NCBI GenBank assembly: GCA_964035575.1
Contig: OZ037848.1
Location: 1,664,980-1,728,979, forward strand
Origin: Rhynchopus sp. YZ270_cl-10
Taxonomy: Eukaryota > Euglenozoa > Diplonemea > Diplonemida > Diplonemidae
Reading direction: 5' to 3'
Length of the DNA: 64,000 bases
The notes beneath the pieces are model-generated. The model saw nothing but the letters and a program-made list of their open reading frames with translations, was not told the DNA's origin and did no database searches. The position numbers and the translations under genes were made by a program. Positions 45,615 through 55,912 of this stretch are shown in pieces. Numbering within the stretch: position 1 is the stretch's first letter; every line of letters begins with the position of its first letter.

Positions 45615-46579
45615 CTCTTTTATGTACTTGGTCTTTTTTTGTATGTGAGAATAGAAGAAAGGAAAAAGGAAGAATGGAGTAAACAATAAAGACAATAAAA
45701 TGAACAGGAAAATGGAAAAGGAAAAAGGAAATGAAAAAATGATGACCAAAAAAGGTCGGTGTTTCAAGTTTTAGTATAAAAGGTGGGCGGTAAAGTAAAG
45801 TAAGTGGCCACTTCCTCCTAAACAAAACAAGAAACTGCATCGTGTGTTTGTTTTTTATTCTTTTTAATCAATTTGAATACACAGGCGTCACACTTATGGG
45901 GCAAAAAAAGGAAAAAAAGAAGACCTAATCCTCCTTACTTAAAAGAAGGGAAGGGAGAATAAAAAACACACGTGCCCATTGTTTCGTTGTCTGCAGGATG
46001 TCTTGTTTTAGTGCCTCACCTGGAAAAAGAAAAATGGATTCCACTCAGTAAAAATAGCACACCTGTTGAACACACGTCAGGCCAGGAACAGAAGAAAAGC
46101 AAACGCTTCCACGAATGGAAGCAAAAGAAAAGTGTGGTGAAAAAACCCTTTTGGCCAAGGTGGTCTTGACTCTCTGTCTACATACTTTGGGGATGCATGA
46201 AAAAATGAAACTAGATGATAGATAACAAGGAGTGTGCGAGAGTGGCCCTTCTCCAAGCTAAACAAAAAGCAAACACCCTCCACCCATCTGATCCCGCCCA
46301 CAAACACAAACAATCACGACAGAAAACAAAACAGGCAGAGGATGACCAGGGTAGGTTTTACTTGGACAGCGAACCTCTGCCTTGATTCCTCTCACGCTCA
46401 GCAGGCGAGTTGCCTCAACTCTCCAGACCTGTGCTGCAACACAGGCCTGCACCTTTAGCCGCTTTTCGCTTCATGCCCCTCATCTGGCGCACTACTAACG
46501 GGGGACGCCCCATGTAGGCACATCGGTAGGATTTCGTCTTAACATAGTTTTTTGTGTAAAAAAAAATGAACCCCGTAAT
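45577..46579 (-). mobile_element. B-type retroposon with one monomer
   Basis: Minus-strand: one monomer preceded by a partial one (attac), the B body, and a poly(A) tail (T run about 45577-45614). Together with the A body to its left it is bounded by cttccac at 44607-44613 and 46580-46586. Confidence 0.9.
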
Positions 46580-49442
46580 CTTCCACTGACAGAGAATGCG
46601 AGCGATCCGCCCCCTCCATCGCGGTGTCGAGGTCCTCCTCCTGCTCCTGCTCATCATCATCCATCTCCTCCACCTTCACACGCACCTCGGTGTCTGCCGC
46701 CTCGGCCTGTCGCCCCACCTCCTCCTCCAGCTGATCCCGAGAAGGGGTTCCCCAGCTGACCCTGCCTTCCCGAACGACGATGACCGCGCTGGTCTTGCCC
46801 CAGGTGTCGCAGTATCCGGCCTCCCCTGCTATCTTCCTAACCGCCTGACGGGCGACCACCGACTCCGGGCAATCACCGTCCCCCTCCCCGTTCCCACTCC
46901 ACGGCTGCTGTGTCGCCCAGCAGTACAGGAACTCGCCCGGGCACGGAGAAGCACCTTGAGGACCAAAGAGAGCCATCCAGTCGCCGACACAGTCAGGTTC
47001 GAGTCCTTCAGGGTCGTCGCCCACCGCTCTCCGCACCGCATGGCAGGGGAGGAATAGCCGCCCTTCGCACACCACCCCAAAGCACCGCCCGTATGCCACC
47101 ATGCGTTCTGCCTCCAGCTGTCGGGAGAGGTTCACCGCCGTCAACAACAGAGTGGTCGCCTTCTGCTCCGACTCATGCTTAGCTGCGATGGCGTAATGCC
47201 TCTCGCAGCGTTGCCTGTCATACTCCGCCCGGAGCGACTCTCCTGCTTCGGGGTGCCGATCGCAGTCTTCCAAGTACTGCGCATGCATCTTCTTCGCGTC
47301 CTCTGCGAGTTCCCGCTTGTGCCTGGCGGTCAGCTCCTCCACACGATGCCTGTCCGCCGCCTTCGCCTGGTCCAGACGCACATTCTGTTCCTCCAGGAAA
47401 CGACTCAACTCCTGCTGGCGGTCGCCAAAAGTGCCCCGAAGCGCGGCCAAATCCGGTCCCCACGACCGACGATGCTCCCGCCGTACCTCCAGGGCTTGCT
47501 GCCACGCGTCCGACGCACGCTGCAACGCTTCCTTCTTCACCTGGTCCGCCTTTTGTTGTTGCTGCTTCTGCTGTTTCCGTTGCTTCTCGTGCTTCTGCTG
47601 CTTCTGTTCTGCCTGCTGCCCCTCTTCGCCCGCCATTGGCATGTCTACCTCCTCGACGTCCTCGCCCTCGGGAGCTGGCACTGCTGGAGAAGGAGCCCGT
47701 TTAGGTGGTGGGTCTCCGCTCCCCTCCGCAGAGGCAGCCTGAGCCGGAACATTCGAGTGCAAAAAAGACAGGGCACTGAAATATTCCGCCCTGCCAATTT
47801 GCGACAGAGGGCAGTGCTTGGACCCCTGAGCGCAGTGCAGACATGCCAAGCCACCACACGTGTGACAGCAGAAGTGTGCGTCCGACGCATCGAAGAGCTT
47901 GCTGCATTGTTCGCACTGCAGGAAAGTGTTCGACGCCTCCGCCTCCCTCGCTCCCACAAAAGCCATGGGGCGCTCTGACTGGCACTCCCCCTTACCACCT
48001 GTGGCCTCAAAAGACAGGATGTGCTGCTGCAGAGCCGGGTCCATGGTGAGGGGCTCGTAGTGTCCCGGGATACTGCCGGATCCATCTGCCGCATCCTGGT
48101 CACCCGAGTGGAGGAGAAGGACCACTGCCTTAGGCCGTTTTCTTGGCACCATCAGAGAAGGGCGGGCGAACTCGTTGAGGATGACCACAGATACCTCAAG
48201 AGCCTCCCCTGCCCCCGCCACTGCAATGGCATCCGCCCACGTACGCTCGTCTCCTCTGTCCCCACTCGTCATCAGCCGCTGCCAGACCCCAAAATTAGGG
48301 ACAGCCGCACTCGACAGATCAGCGCGGCCCTGGACCTTCTTCACTGCCGCCTGGCGCAGACCCTCCACCGACAAATCCGTGCGCCCAGTGGCGAAGAGCA
48401 AAGCCTCAAAAGCACAGTCCCCCGCCACAAACGACCAAGTCACCTTCGAGGCTCCCAGCTTGGCCGCCTGTTCCGTCGCCCGAGGCCTCTGCGCTGCCGG
48501 GCACTCACGCAAAAACTCCCACTCACGCACCACATCGAGACCAGGCCCTTCCGGAATCACGGTAGCCGAATCGAACCTCCCGGTCCGCTTCCTCGGTGGC
48601 TCCACGTGGTCCGGCTTCACGTCCCTCTTGCGCTTCCCCTGCTGCTCCTCCGACCGGTCTGGAGCAGGACGACTCATATCGTCGTCAGGGTTCGCATCAT
48701 CACAGAGAGGTTCCACGGCCCCTGCACTGCGGCGTCCAAACCGGTCCATGTCCTCTGCAGACGGTGCCACATCTACCTCCACACACGGCTCCCGCTTCAG
48801 GGTGGCAATCCCTACACACATAGCACCCCGCTCCAGAAAGGAAGATGCGACCTTTTTCTGGTACGCCACCGCAATGCTCTCCCGGATGCGCAACTCTGCC
48901 GACCCTGTCAGGTGCGACGTCTGTCCCGTCGTCAGGCCTCCAAGCTGCGCAATCAAGAGGTTCGCCTCGTCGCCTGCACCCCCGAAGGCTTCAAACACAA
49001 TAGGGGAGAACTTGGTATTGATCTTGTTCAAATCCCGCTCGTGCTTCTCCCGTTTGACCTGGCCCTGGTTCTTCGCCGACCAGCCCACAAACTTCGAGGC
49101 CCCTGTTCTGTAGGAAGGCAAGGTGGGGCACACGTGGGTGATGTCCAAACAACGAGGTCCATTTTCCGCCACTCCTACTGGGAGGTAGACGTCGCCTGGC
49201 CGCTTCTTCGACTCCAACTCCACTCGCACGGTCTCCTCCAAAGCAGGGTCCAAGCCCGCCCCTTGAGCAGCTCGGTACACCGAATCCCGCAAGGCGTTGT
49301 GGCGGGCGACGCGGTGTTTGGAGTAGGGGCAGCCAAAGGTGTGGTCGCCAAAGGAGTCCATGACAACCCTTTTCTGCCCCCCCTGACATGCCGAGCAAGT
49401 CGTTCCCTCCGCATGGATGGCCACCCCTAGTCGGAAACGAAA
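46580..49442 (-). CDS. LINE polyprotein, C-terminal part: RLE endonuclease, OTU protease, zinc finger
   Basis: Part of a non-LTR retrotransposon ORF, about 950 codons without a stop; the reverse transcriptase upstream is missing. In order: FRFRLGVAIH (49440), a CCHC knuckle (CSAC...GDHTFGC), and the restriction-like endonuclease core RPGDVYLP (Asp at about 49193) with LDIT. Next comes an OTU-type cysteine protease with AGDCAFEALLF (Cys codon 48414-48416), TWADAIAVA and GHYEPL (His at about 48060). A Cys/His zinc module (CEQC...HFCCHTC...CLHC, from about 47915), a Gln/Glu/Lys-rich coiled coil and an acidic tail follow. Endonuclease plus cysteine protease recalls the Dualen elements of Chlamydomonas. 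A start upstream of 49442 is illusory because that sequence is antisense to another LINE. The frame ends where a retroposon enters at 46579. Confidence 0.8.
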
Positions 49443-49445
49443 GCA

Positions 49446-51500
49446 CTTGACGGATCCATTTGGTACCTGGACGATGGTTGCATCCGTGGCTCTCCTGAGG
49501 CTGTTAAGGCTGCATATGACGCGCTGGTGGTGTCGAGCAAACAGGTTGGCCTGAAGGTGAACAGTTCGAAGTGCGATTTGGTGACTCTCCGTGGCGACTC
49601 TGCAGCGGACCTGCGTGACAGGGGTTTTGTCATCTGTGACGAGCCTGGTTCCCCTGGATTCACCCTCCACCAGAAGAATTTCGACTTTCTGGGCATCCCC
49701 ATTGGCACGGCGGAACACTGCAGGAAGTACATGCAGCGCAAGCTCGACGAGTCGAAGCGGAACCTCGAGGCTCTTAAAGACCTCAAGGACTCTCAGCATG
49801 CGTTCTACATCTTGCGCTTCTGTGAGGGTTTCTGCAAGATGGTGTTCTACATGCGTGGAATATCATGCGTGGACCTAGGGGAGGACTACTTGCGGGACTT
49901 TGATGCGGAGGTGGACAAGTGTTTGGCGACGATCTTGCACGACGAGCATGGGACCATTCCGGAGCTTGCCCGCCTGCAGGCAGCGCTCCCCATCGCCATC
50001 GGAGGGTTAGGTGTACGTCGCACTGCGGATCACTGGCCGGCTGCGGTCTTGGCGTCACAGGCGGGGTGCTTCAAATTGGCCACGCAGTTAGACCCCAATT
50101 TTGAATGGGACCAATCCAGGTGGAAGAATGCGGCCGAGGCCTTCAACAGACGGGTGGCCGTCTCACACCACATTGACGGTGATGTAAAGCCCTCCAAGTT
50201 GCTAGTACAACAGGAACTCTCTTCGGCTATTGTGGACCACCAGGCGGCGGAGCTGAAAAGGAGATGCAGCAGCGAACGGGACAGAGCTCGCCTGCTTTCT
50301 TTGCAGCTTCCCCTATCTGGCACTTGGCTGACAGCAGCACCCACGCCTCCCAACACCATCCGTTCGGACTATTTTGCTGGAGCGATGCGTTTCCGCCTGG
50401 GAGTGGCAATCCACAAACCCAACAGCGTCTGCAAAGGGTGTAACCCCAAAGGGGGACGCATGGATGCGTTCGGCGACCACACTTTTGCGTGTGCGAGCAT
50501 GGGTTGCAGGACGGACCGGCATGATGCCCTGAAGCATGCTTTTGCGCTCATCTGTGAGGCAGCAGGGCTCAACCCCTCAGTGGAGAAGAATTTGGGCTTC
50601 GAGTCTGGGAAAAGGCCGGCCGACGTATACCTCCCCCTAGGAATATACGAGACCTCTGCGCGTGCGTTGGACTTCACTGTGGCAGCACCGACCCTCCCCA
50701 CTTACGTCCATCGAGCAGCACAGCACCGTGAGTATGCAGCCAAAGTGGCAGGGGAGGGCAAGAGGAAGAAACACGCAGAGGACTGCAAAAGCGCAGATGT
50801 GCTGTTCAGCCCCATGGTTTTCGAGGCCTTTGGGGGCGCATCCGAGGAGTGCAACAGGGTAATCAGCCAGGTGGCGGGGTTGGCCGGAGTGGCGGACCCG
50901 GGCGGGGACTCTCCGACGGAGACGAGACTGCGCGAGAGGTTGTCGTGCGCGTACCAGGCCACCGTGGGTAAGTCCTTCAGGGCCCGCGGTGTGCTGTGCA
51001 CGGACATTGGGCAACATGTACCGCACTGCGCTGATGCTGGACAAGGCCCATCGGAGGAAATGCTGCAGCAGATGGACTCGGACTACCTCCATGGATCTGC
51101 TGACAACCTGCCAAATCGGGAGCCATCGGTGGAGGTGGTCGATGACGACGACGAAGATGAGTCATCCGAGCCCAGGGCCTTTTTCGCAATGCCGGAGAAG
51201 AAGGTGGGCGGGGTAGCGTACCGGGTGAACCCAATTCGGGTTAATCAAACGATTGTGGGTGAGACACCTGAGGATTGCTGGAACTCCCTGCGCTCAATGG
51301 CGGACGGTAGGTGCCCTAAGGCGGAGACGCAGGCCGCACGCCTGGGGCTCACACACCCCCCGAGGTTCGAAATCCTTAGGGGTGACAGTGGCTTTGACGC
51401 TTTGCTGGCAGCGTGCTCGACGGAACTCAAACGGAATCTGAAGCTTGAGGACACCAGTACCGGCTCAAAACATTTGGACCTCAGGAGGCGAGCGGTGAAG
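49446..51500 (+). CDS. Second LINE polyprotein fragment: reverse transcriptase end, RLE, degenerate OTU
   Basis: 5'-truncated open frame of about 685 codons, divergent from the minus-strand LINE. It enters inside the reverse transcriptase: WYLDDG carries the catalytic Asp pair (49464-49475), followed by GLKVNSSKC and FDFLGIPIG of the palm/thumb. Next come a CCHC knuckle (CKGC...GDHTFAC, from 50430) and the endonuclease core RPADVYLP (50613) with LDFTV. An acidic linker leads into the start of an OTU-like domain where the Asp-Cys motif reads RGDSGFDALL, with Ser (51387) in place of Cys. The frame then runs into the CCCGCAAA satellite, which removes the rest of the domain including its His. It meets the minus-strand LINE head to head at about 49443. 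Probably a dead copy, although the remaining frame is uninterrupted. Confidence 0.8.
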
Positions 51501-54500
51501 AACCCGCAAACCCGCAAACCCGCAAACCCGCAAACCCGTAAACCCGCAAACCCGCAAACCCGCAAACCCGCAAACCCGCAAACCCGCAAACCCGCAAACC
51601 CGCAAACCCGCAAACCCGCAAACCCGCAAACCCGCAAACCCGCAAACCCGCAAACCCGCAAACCCGCAAACCCGCAAACCCGCAAACCCGCAAACCCGCA
51701 AACCCGCAAACCCGCAAACCCGCAAACCCGCAAACCCGCAAACCCGCAAACCCGCAAACCCGCAAACCCGCAAACCCGCAAACCCGCAAACCCGCAAACC
51801 CGCAAACCCGCAAACCCGTAAACCCGCAAACCCGCAAACCCGCAAACCCGCAAACCCGCAAACCCGCAAACCCGCAAACCCGCAAACCCGCAAACCCGCA
51901 AACCCGCAAACCCGCAAACCCGCAAACCCGCAAACCCGCAAACCCGCAAACCCGTAAACCCGCAAACCCGTAAACCCGCAAACCCGCAAACCCGCAAACC
52001 CGCAAACCCGCAAACCCGCAAACCCGCAAACCCGCAAACCCGCAAACCCGCAAACCCGCAAACCCGCAAACCCGCAAACCCGCAAACCCGCAAACCCGCA
52101 AACCCGCAAACCCGCAAACCCGCAAACCCGCAAACCCGCAAACCCGCAAACCCGCAAACCCGCAAACCCGCAAACCCGCAAACCCGCAAACCCGCAAACC
52201 CGTAAACCCGCAAACCCGCAAACCCGCAAACCCGCAAACCCGCAAACCCGCAAACCCGCAAACCCGCAAACCCGCAAACCCGCAAACCCGCAAACCCGCA
52301 AACCCGCAAACCCGCAAACCCGCAAACCCGCAAACCCGCAAACCCGCAAACCCGCAAACCCGCAAACCCGCAAACCCGCAAACCCGCAAACCCGCAAACC
52401 CGCAAACCCGCAAACCCGCAAACCCGCAAACCCGCAAACCCGCAAACCCGCAAACCCGCAAACCCGCAAACCCGCAAACCCGCAAACCCGCAAACCCGCA
52501 AACCCGCAAACCCGCAAACCCGCAAACCCGCAAACCCGCAAACCCGCAAACCCGCAAACCCGCAAACCCGCAAACCCGCAAACCCGCAAACCCGCAAACC
52601 CGCAAACCCGCAAACCCGCAAACCCGCAAACCCGCAAACCCGCAAACCCGCAAACCCGCAAACCCGCAAACCCGTAAACCCGCAAACCCGCAAACCCGCA
52701 AACCCGCAAACCCGCAAACTCGCAAACCCGCAAACCCGCAAACCCGCAAACCCGCAAACCCGCAAACCCGCAAACCCGCAAACCCGCAAACCCGCAAACC
52801 CGCAAACCCGCAAACCCGCAAACCCGCAAACCCGCAAACCCGCAAACCCGCAAACCCGCAAACCCGCAAACCCGCAAACCCGCAAACCCGCAAACCCGCA
52901 AACCCGCAAACCCGCAAACCCGCAAACCCGCAAACCCGCAAACCCGCAAACCCGCAAACCCGCAAACCCGCAAACCCGCAAACCCGCAAACCCGCAAACC
53001 CGCAAACCCGCAAACCCGTAAACCCGCAAACCCGCAAACCCGTAAACCCGCAAACCCGCAAACCCGCAAACCCGCAAACCCGCAAACCCGCAAACCCGCA
53101 AACCCGCAAACCCGCAAACCCGCAAACCCCGCAAACCCGCAAACCCGCAAACCCGCAAACCCGCAAACCCGCAAACCCGCAAACCCGCAAACCCGCAAAC
53201 CCGCAAACCCGCAAACCCGCAAACCCGCAAACCCGCAAACCCGCAAACCCGCAAACCCGCAAACCCGCAAACCCGCAAACCCGCAAACCCGCAAACCCGC
53301 AAACCCGCAAACCCGCAAACCCGTAAACCCGCAAACCCGCAAACCCGCAAACCCGCAAACCCGCAAACCCGCAAACCCGCAAACCCGCAAACCCGCAAAC
53401 CCGCAAACCCGCAAACCCGCAAACCCGTAAACCCGCAAACCCGCAAACCCGCAAACCCGCAAACCCGCAAACCCGCAAACCCGCAAACCCGCAAACCCGC
53501 AAACCCGCAAACCCGCAAACCCGCAAACCCGCAAACCCGCAAACCCGCAAACCCGCAAACCCGCAAACCCGCAAACCCGCAAACCCGCAAACCCGCAAAC
53601 CCGCAAACCCGCAAACCCGCAAACCCGCAAACCCGCAAACCCGCAAACCCGCAAACCCGCAACCCGCAAACCCGCAAACCCGCAAACCCGCAAACCCGCA
53701 AACCCGCAAACCCGCAAACCCGCAAACCCGCAAACCCGCAAACCCGCAAACCCGCAAACCCGCAAACCCGCAAACCCGCAAACCCGCAAACCCGCAAACC
53801 CGTAACCCGCAAACCCGCAAACCCGCAAACCCGCAAACCCGCAAACCCGCAAACCCGCAAACCCGCAAACCCGCAAACCCGCAAACCCGCAAACCCGCAA
53901 ACCCGCAAACCCGCAAACCCGCAAACCCGCAAACCCGCAAACCCGCAAACCCGCAAACCCGCAAACCCGCAAACCCGCAAACCCGCAAACCCGCAAACCC
54001 GCAAACCCGCAAACCCGCAAACCCGTAAACCCGCAAACCCGCAAACCCGCAAACCCGCAAACCCGCAAACCCGCAAACCCGCAAACCCGCAAACCCGCAA
54101 ACCCGCAAACCCGCAAACCCGCAAACCCGCAAACCCGCAAACCCGCAAACCCGCAAACCCGCAAACCCGCAAACCCGCAAACCCGCAAACCCGCAAACCC
54201 GCAAACCCGCAAACCCGCAACCGCAAACCCGCAAACCCGCAAACCCGCAAACCCGCAAACCCGCAAACCCGCAAACCCGCAAACCCGCAAACCCGCAAAC
54301 CCGCAAACCCGCAAACCCGCAAACCGCAAACCCGCAAACCCGCAAACCCGTAAACCCGTAAACCCGCAAACCCGCAAACCCGCAAACCCGCAAACCCGCA
54401 AACCCGCAAACCCGCAAACCCGCAAACCCGCAAACCCGCAAACCCGCAAACCCGCAAACCCGCAAACCCGCAAACCCGCAAACCCGCAAACCCGCAAACC

Positions 54501-54512
54501 CGCAAACCCGCA
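51501..54512. repeat. CCCGCAAA satellite, array 1
   Basis: About 375 head-to-tail copies of an 8-bp unit. The common variant is CCCGTAAA; single indels occur at about 53128, 53660, 53803, 54220 and 54324. The array starts inside the LINE OTU domain. Since 24 bp equals eight codons, every frame reads an octapeptide repeat (GFAGLRVC or NPQTRKPA types); these are not genes. Confidence 0.98.
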
Positions 54513-54996
54513 CGAGAAGTGAGCAACCATCGTTATCTAGCTGGTGTGTGTGATAGCAGGCTGGTGTGCCTGAAGCGTAATTATGTTAGATTACAACTAT
54601 CTAATATGCTGTCTCACCTTTTCCATTTCATTTTACTCTAACATATTGTTACTACTCTGTTGTGATGTGTGTCATTTGGGAGGGGTAAAATGTTTTGTCA
54701 AAAAAGGAAAAAAAATATAGATTCTTTTCTTTGTTTTTGTTGTGACATTTTTCTCTTTTTTTTTGTTTTGTTTTTATTGCTCTTTTTTTTCGGATTGAAG
54801 ATGTTTTAAAATACCTGCATACTACCACTACCAAAAAATTCAAGACGATTTAAAATACTACTACTACCAAAATATTGAAGACACTTTAAAATACTACTAC
54901 TACGAAAAAAACCCGAAACCCTAGAAACCCACACCCCACAAACGTATTGTTATTTCTTTTATTTAAAGAGAGAGATGACATGGTAGAAATAAATAT
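54513..54996. other. AT-rich island between satellite and recombinase fragment
   Basis: No gene is seen. It holds three short diverged repeats built on ttttaaaatac...actactac (about 54799-54905) and one short stretch resembling CCCTAAA-type telomere sequence (aaaccctagaaaccc, near 54913-54930), too short to call a telomere. Confidence 0.5.
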
Positions 54997-55691
54997 TTAG
55001 TACGGCCTGCGCGTCATGCTCATCATGCGGAGGTCGCTTAGACGGTACCCTGCAGGATTAGTTCCTACGGTAACAGCCATTCTTTGCAGGATCATGCGCA
55101 CTGCTTTCACTGGCATCCTCCTGTCTCTCAGAAAGCATTTTGTGGCGTCACATTCCAGGAAGAAGTAGGGGCTTTTGAACCCGGTACGCACGCTCACATA
55201 GTTGTGAACGGCATCGTAAGCCGGAGTTCCCACTGGAATTGAGAATCTTTTTTGCTTCCCGCCGATCTTGTACTCGAATGTGGCACCATAATCGTCACTT
55301 GTCATTGCAGTGGATTGCAGTGTTGCACACACGGATTCATTAATTCCTCCGCAGTAGAGGACAGCCACCACTGCCTTGTGCAGGGCTAGCTCTATAGGGC
55401 CAGCTGTGACAGGAAGGTCCAAAAACGGTTGGTTGAGGCTTTGGTTTTTGGGAGATGGTACATAAACAAGGTCTTCAGCATCTTCAAACTGAAGGCTCTC
55501 ACACTGCATGGGCATGGGGGCATTCATCTCCAGGTCTTCAGGTTGTAGTGGCAGCTTTGCATTTGGTGGATTCAGGTTCTTGAGCAACATCAAGGGAGTA
55601 CCAACTTTGACTGTGATGCAATGGTCGGGTATGCCTGTCTGCTGGTACGAATTCATAACGTCTGAGTCAATGGTAAATTCTCCATGTGCAG
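54997..55691 (-). pseudogene. PIF1/Helitron helicase tail joined to tyrosine-recombinase-like domain, 5' truncated
   Basis: One open minus-strand frame. The first part (IDSDVMNSYQQTGIPDHCIT, then VKVGTPLMLLKNLNP) closely matches the C-terminal motif of PIF1-like and Helitron helicases, where IPPH.L.LKVGAPVMLLRN is typical. After a linker comes a stretch with the order of a tyrosine recombinase: a helix (LHKAVVAVLYCGGINESVCATL) where Box I would carry Arg but has Asn, a Lys-containing hairpin (YKIGGKQKRFSIPVG), and YRLSDLRMMSMTRRPY resembling the HxLR box with Ser for His. The frame is open upstream of the first Met (55654-55656) to a stop at about 55692, beyond which lies simple sequence, so the 5' end is lost. 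The recombinase assignment is an inference and key residues are replaced. Confidence 0.45.
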
Positions 55692-55912
55692 CTCCAGTTC
55701 ACAAAGACCGAGAAGACGAAGAAGCAGAAGAAGCAGAAGTAGAAGAAGCAGGATCATCAAAAAAAAAAAAAAAAAAAAAAATCAAACAAACAAAAAAAAA
55801 AAAAAAAAAAAAATCAAACAAAAAAAAAAAAATAAAAAACCTTTTTTGCACTGCAACCAATAAATAACTCAATAAGCACATGACACACCCACCCGCAGAC
55901 TCACAAACAATA
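55692..55912. repeat. GAAGAAGCA microsatellite and A-rich tracts
   Basis: Imperfect gaagaagcagaag repeats (about 55705-55750), then long A runs broken by tcaaacaaac (55758-55840). No gene. Confidence 0.85.

Noticed and set aside
49443-49799. N-terminal extension of the minus-strand LINE protein to a Met at 49799
   Set aside because: This stretch is antisense to the reverse-transcriptase frame of the other LINE, so the extension is fortuitous at a head-to-head junction.
51245-54530. Minus-strand frames of about 1000 codons through satellite array 1
   Set aside because: Same satellite artefact; the non-repeat end is merely antisense to the LINE frame.
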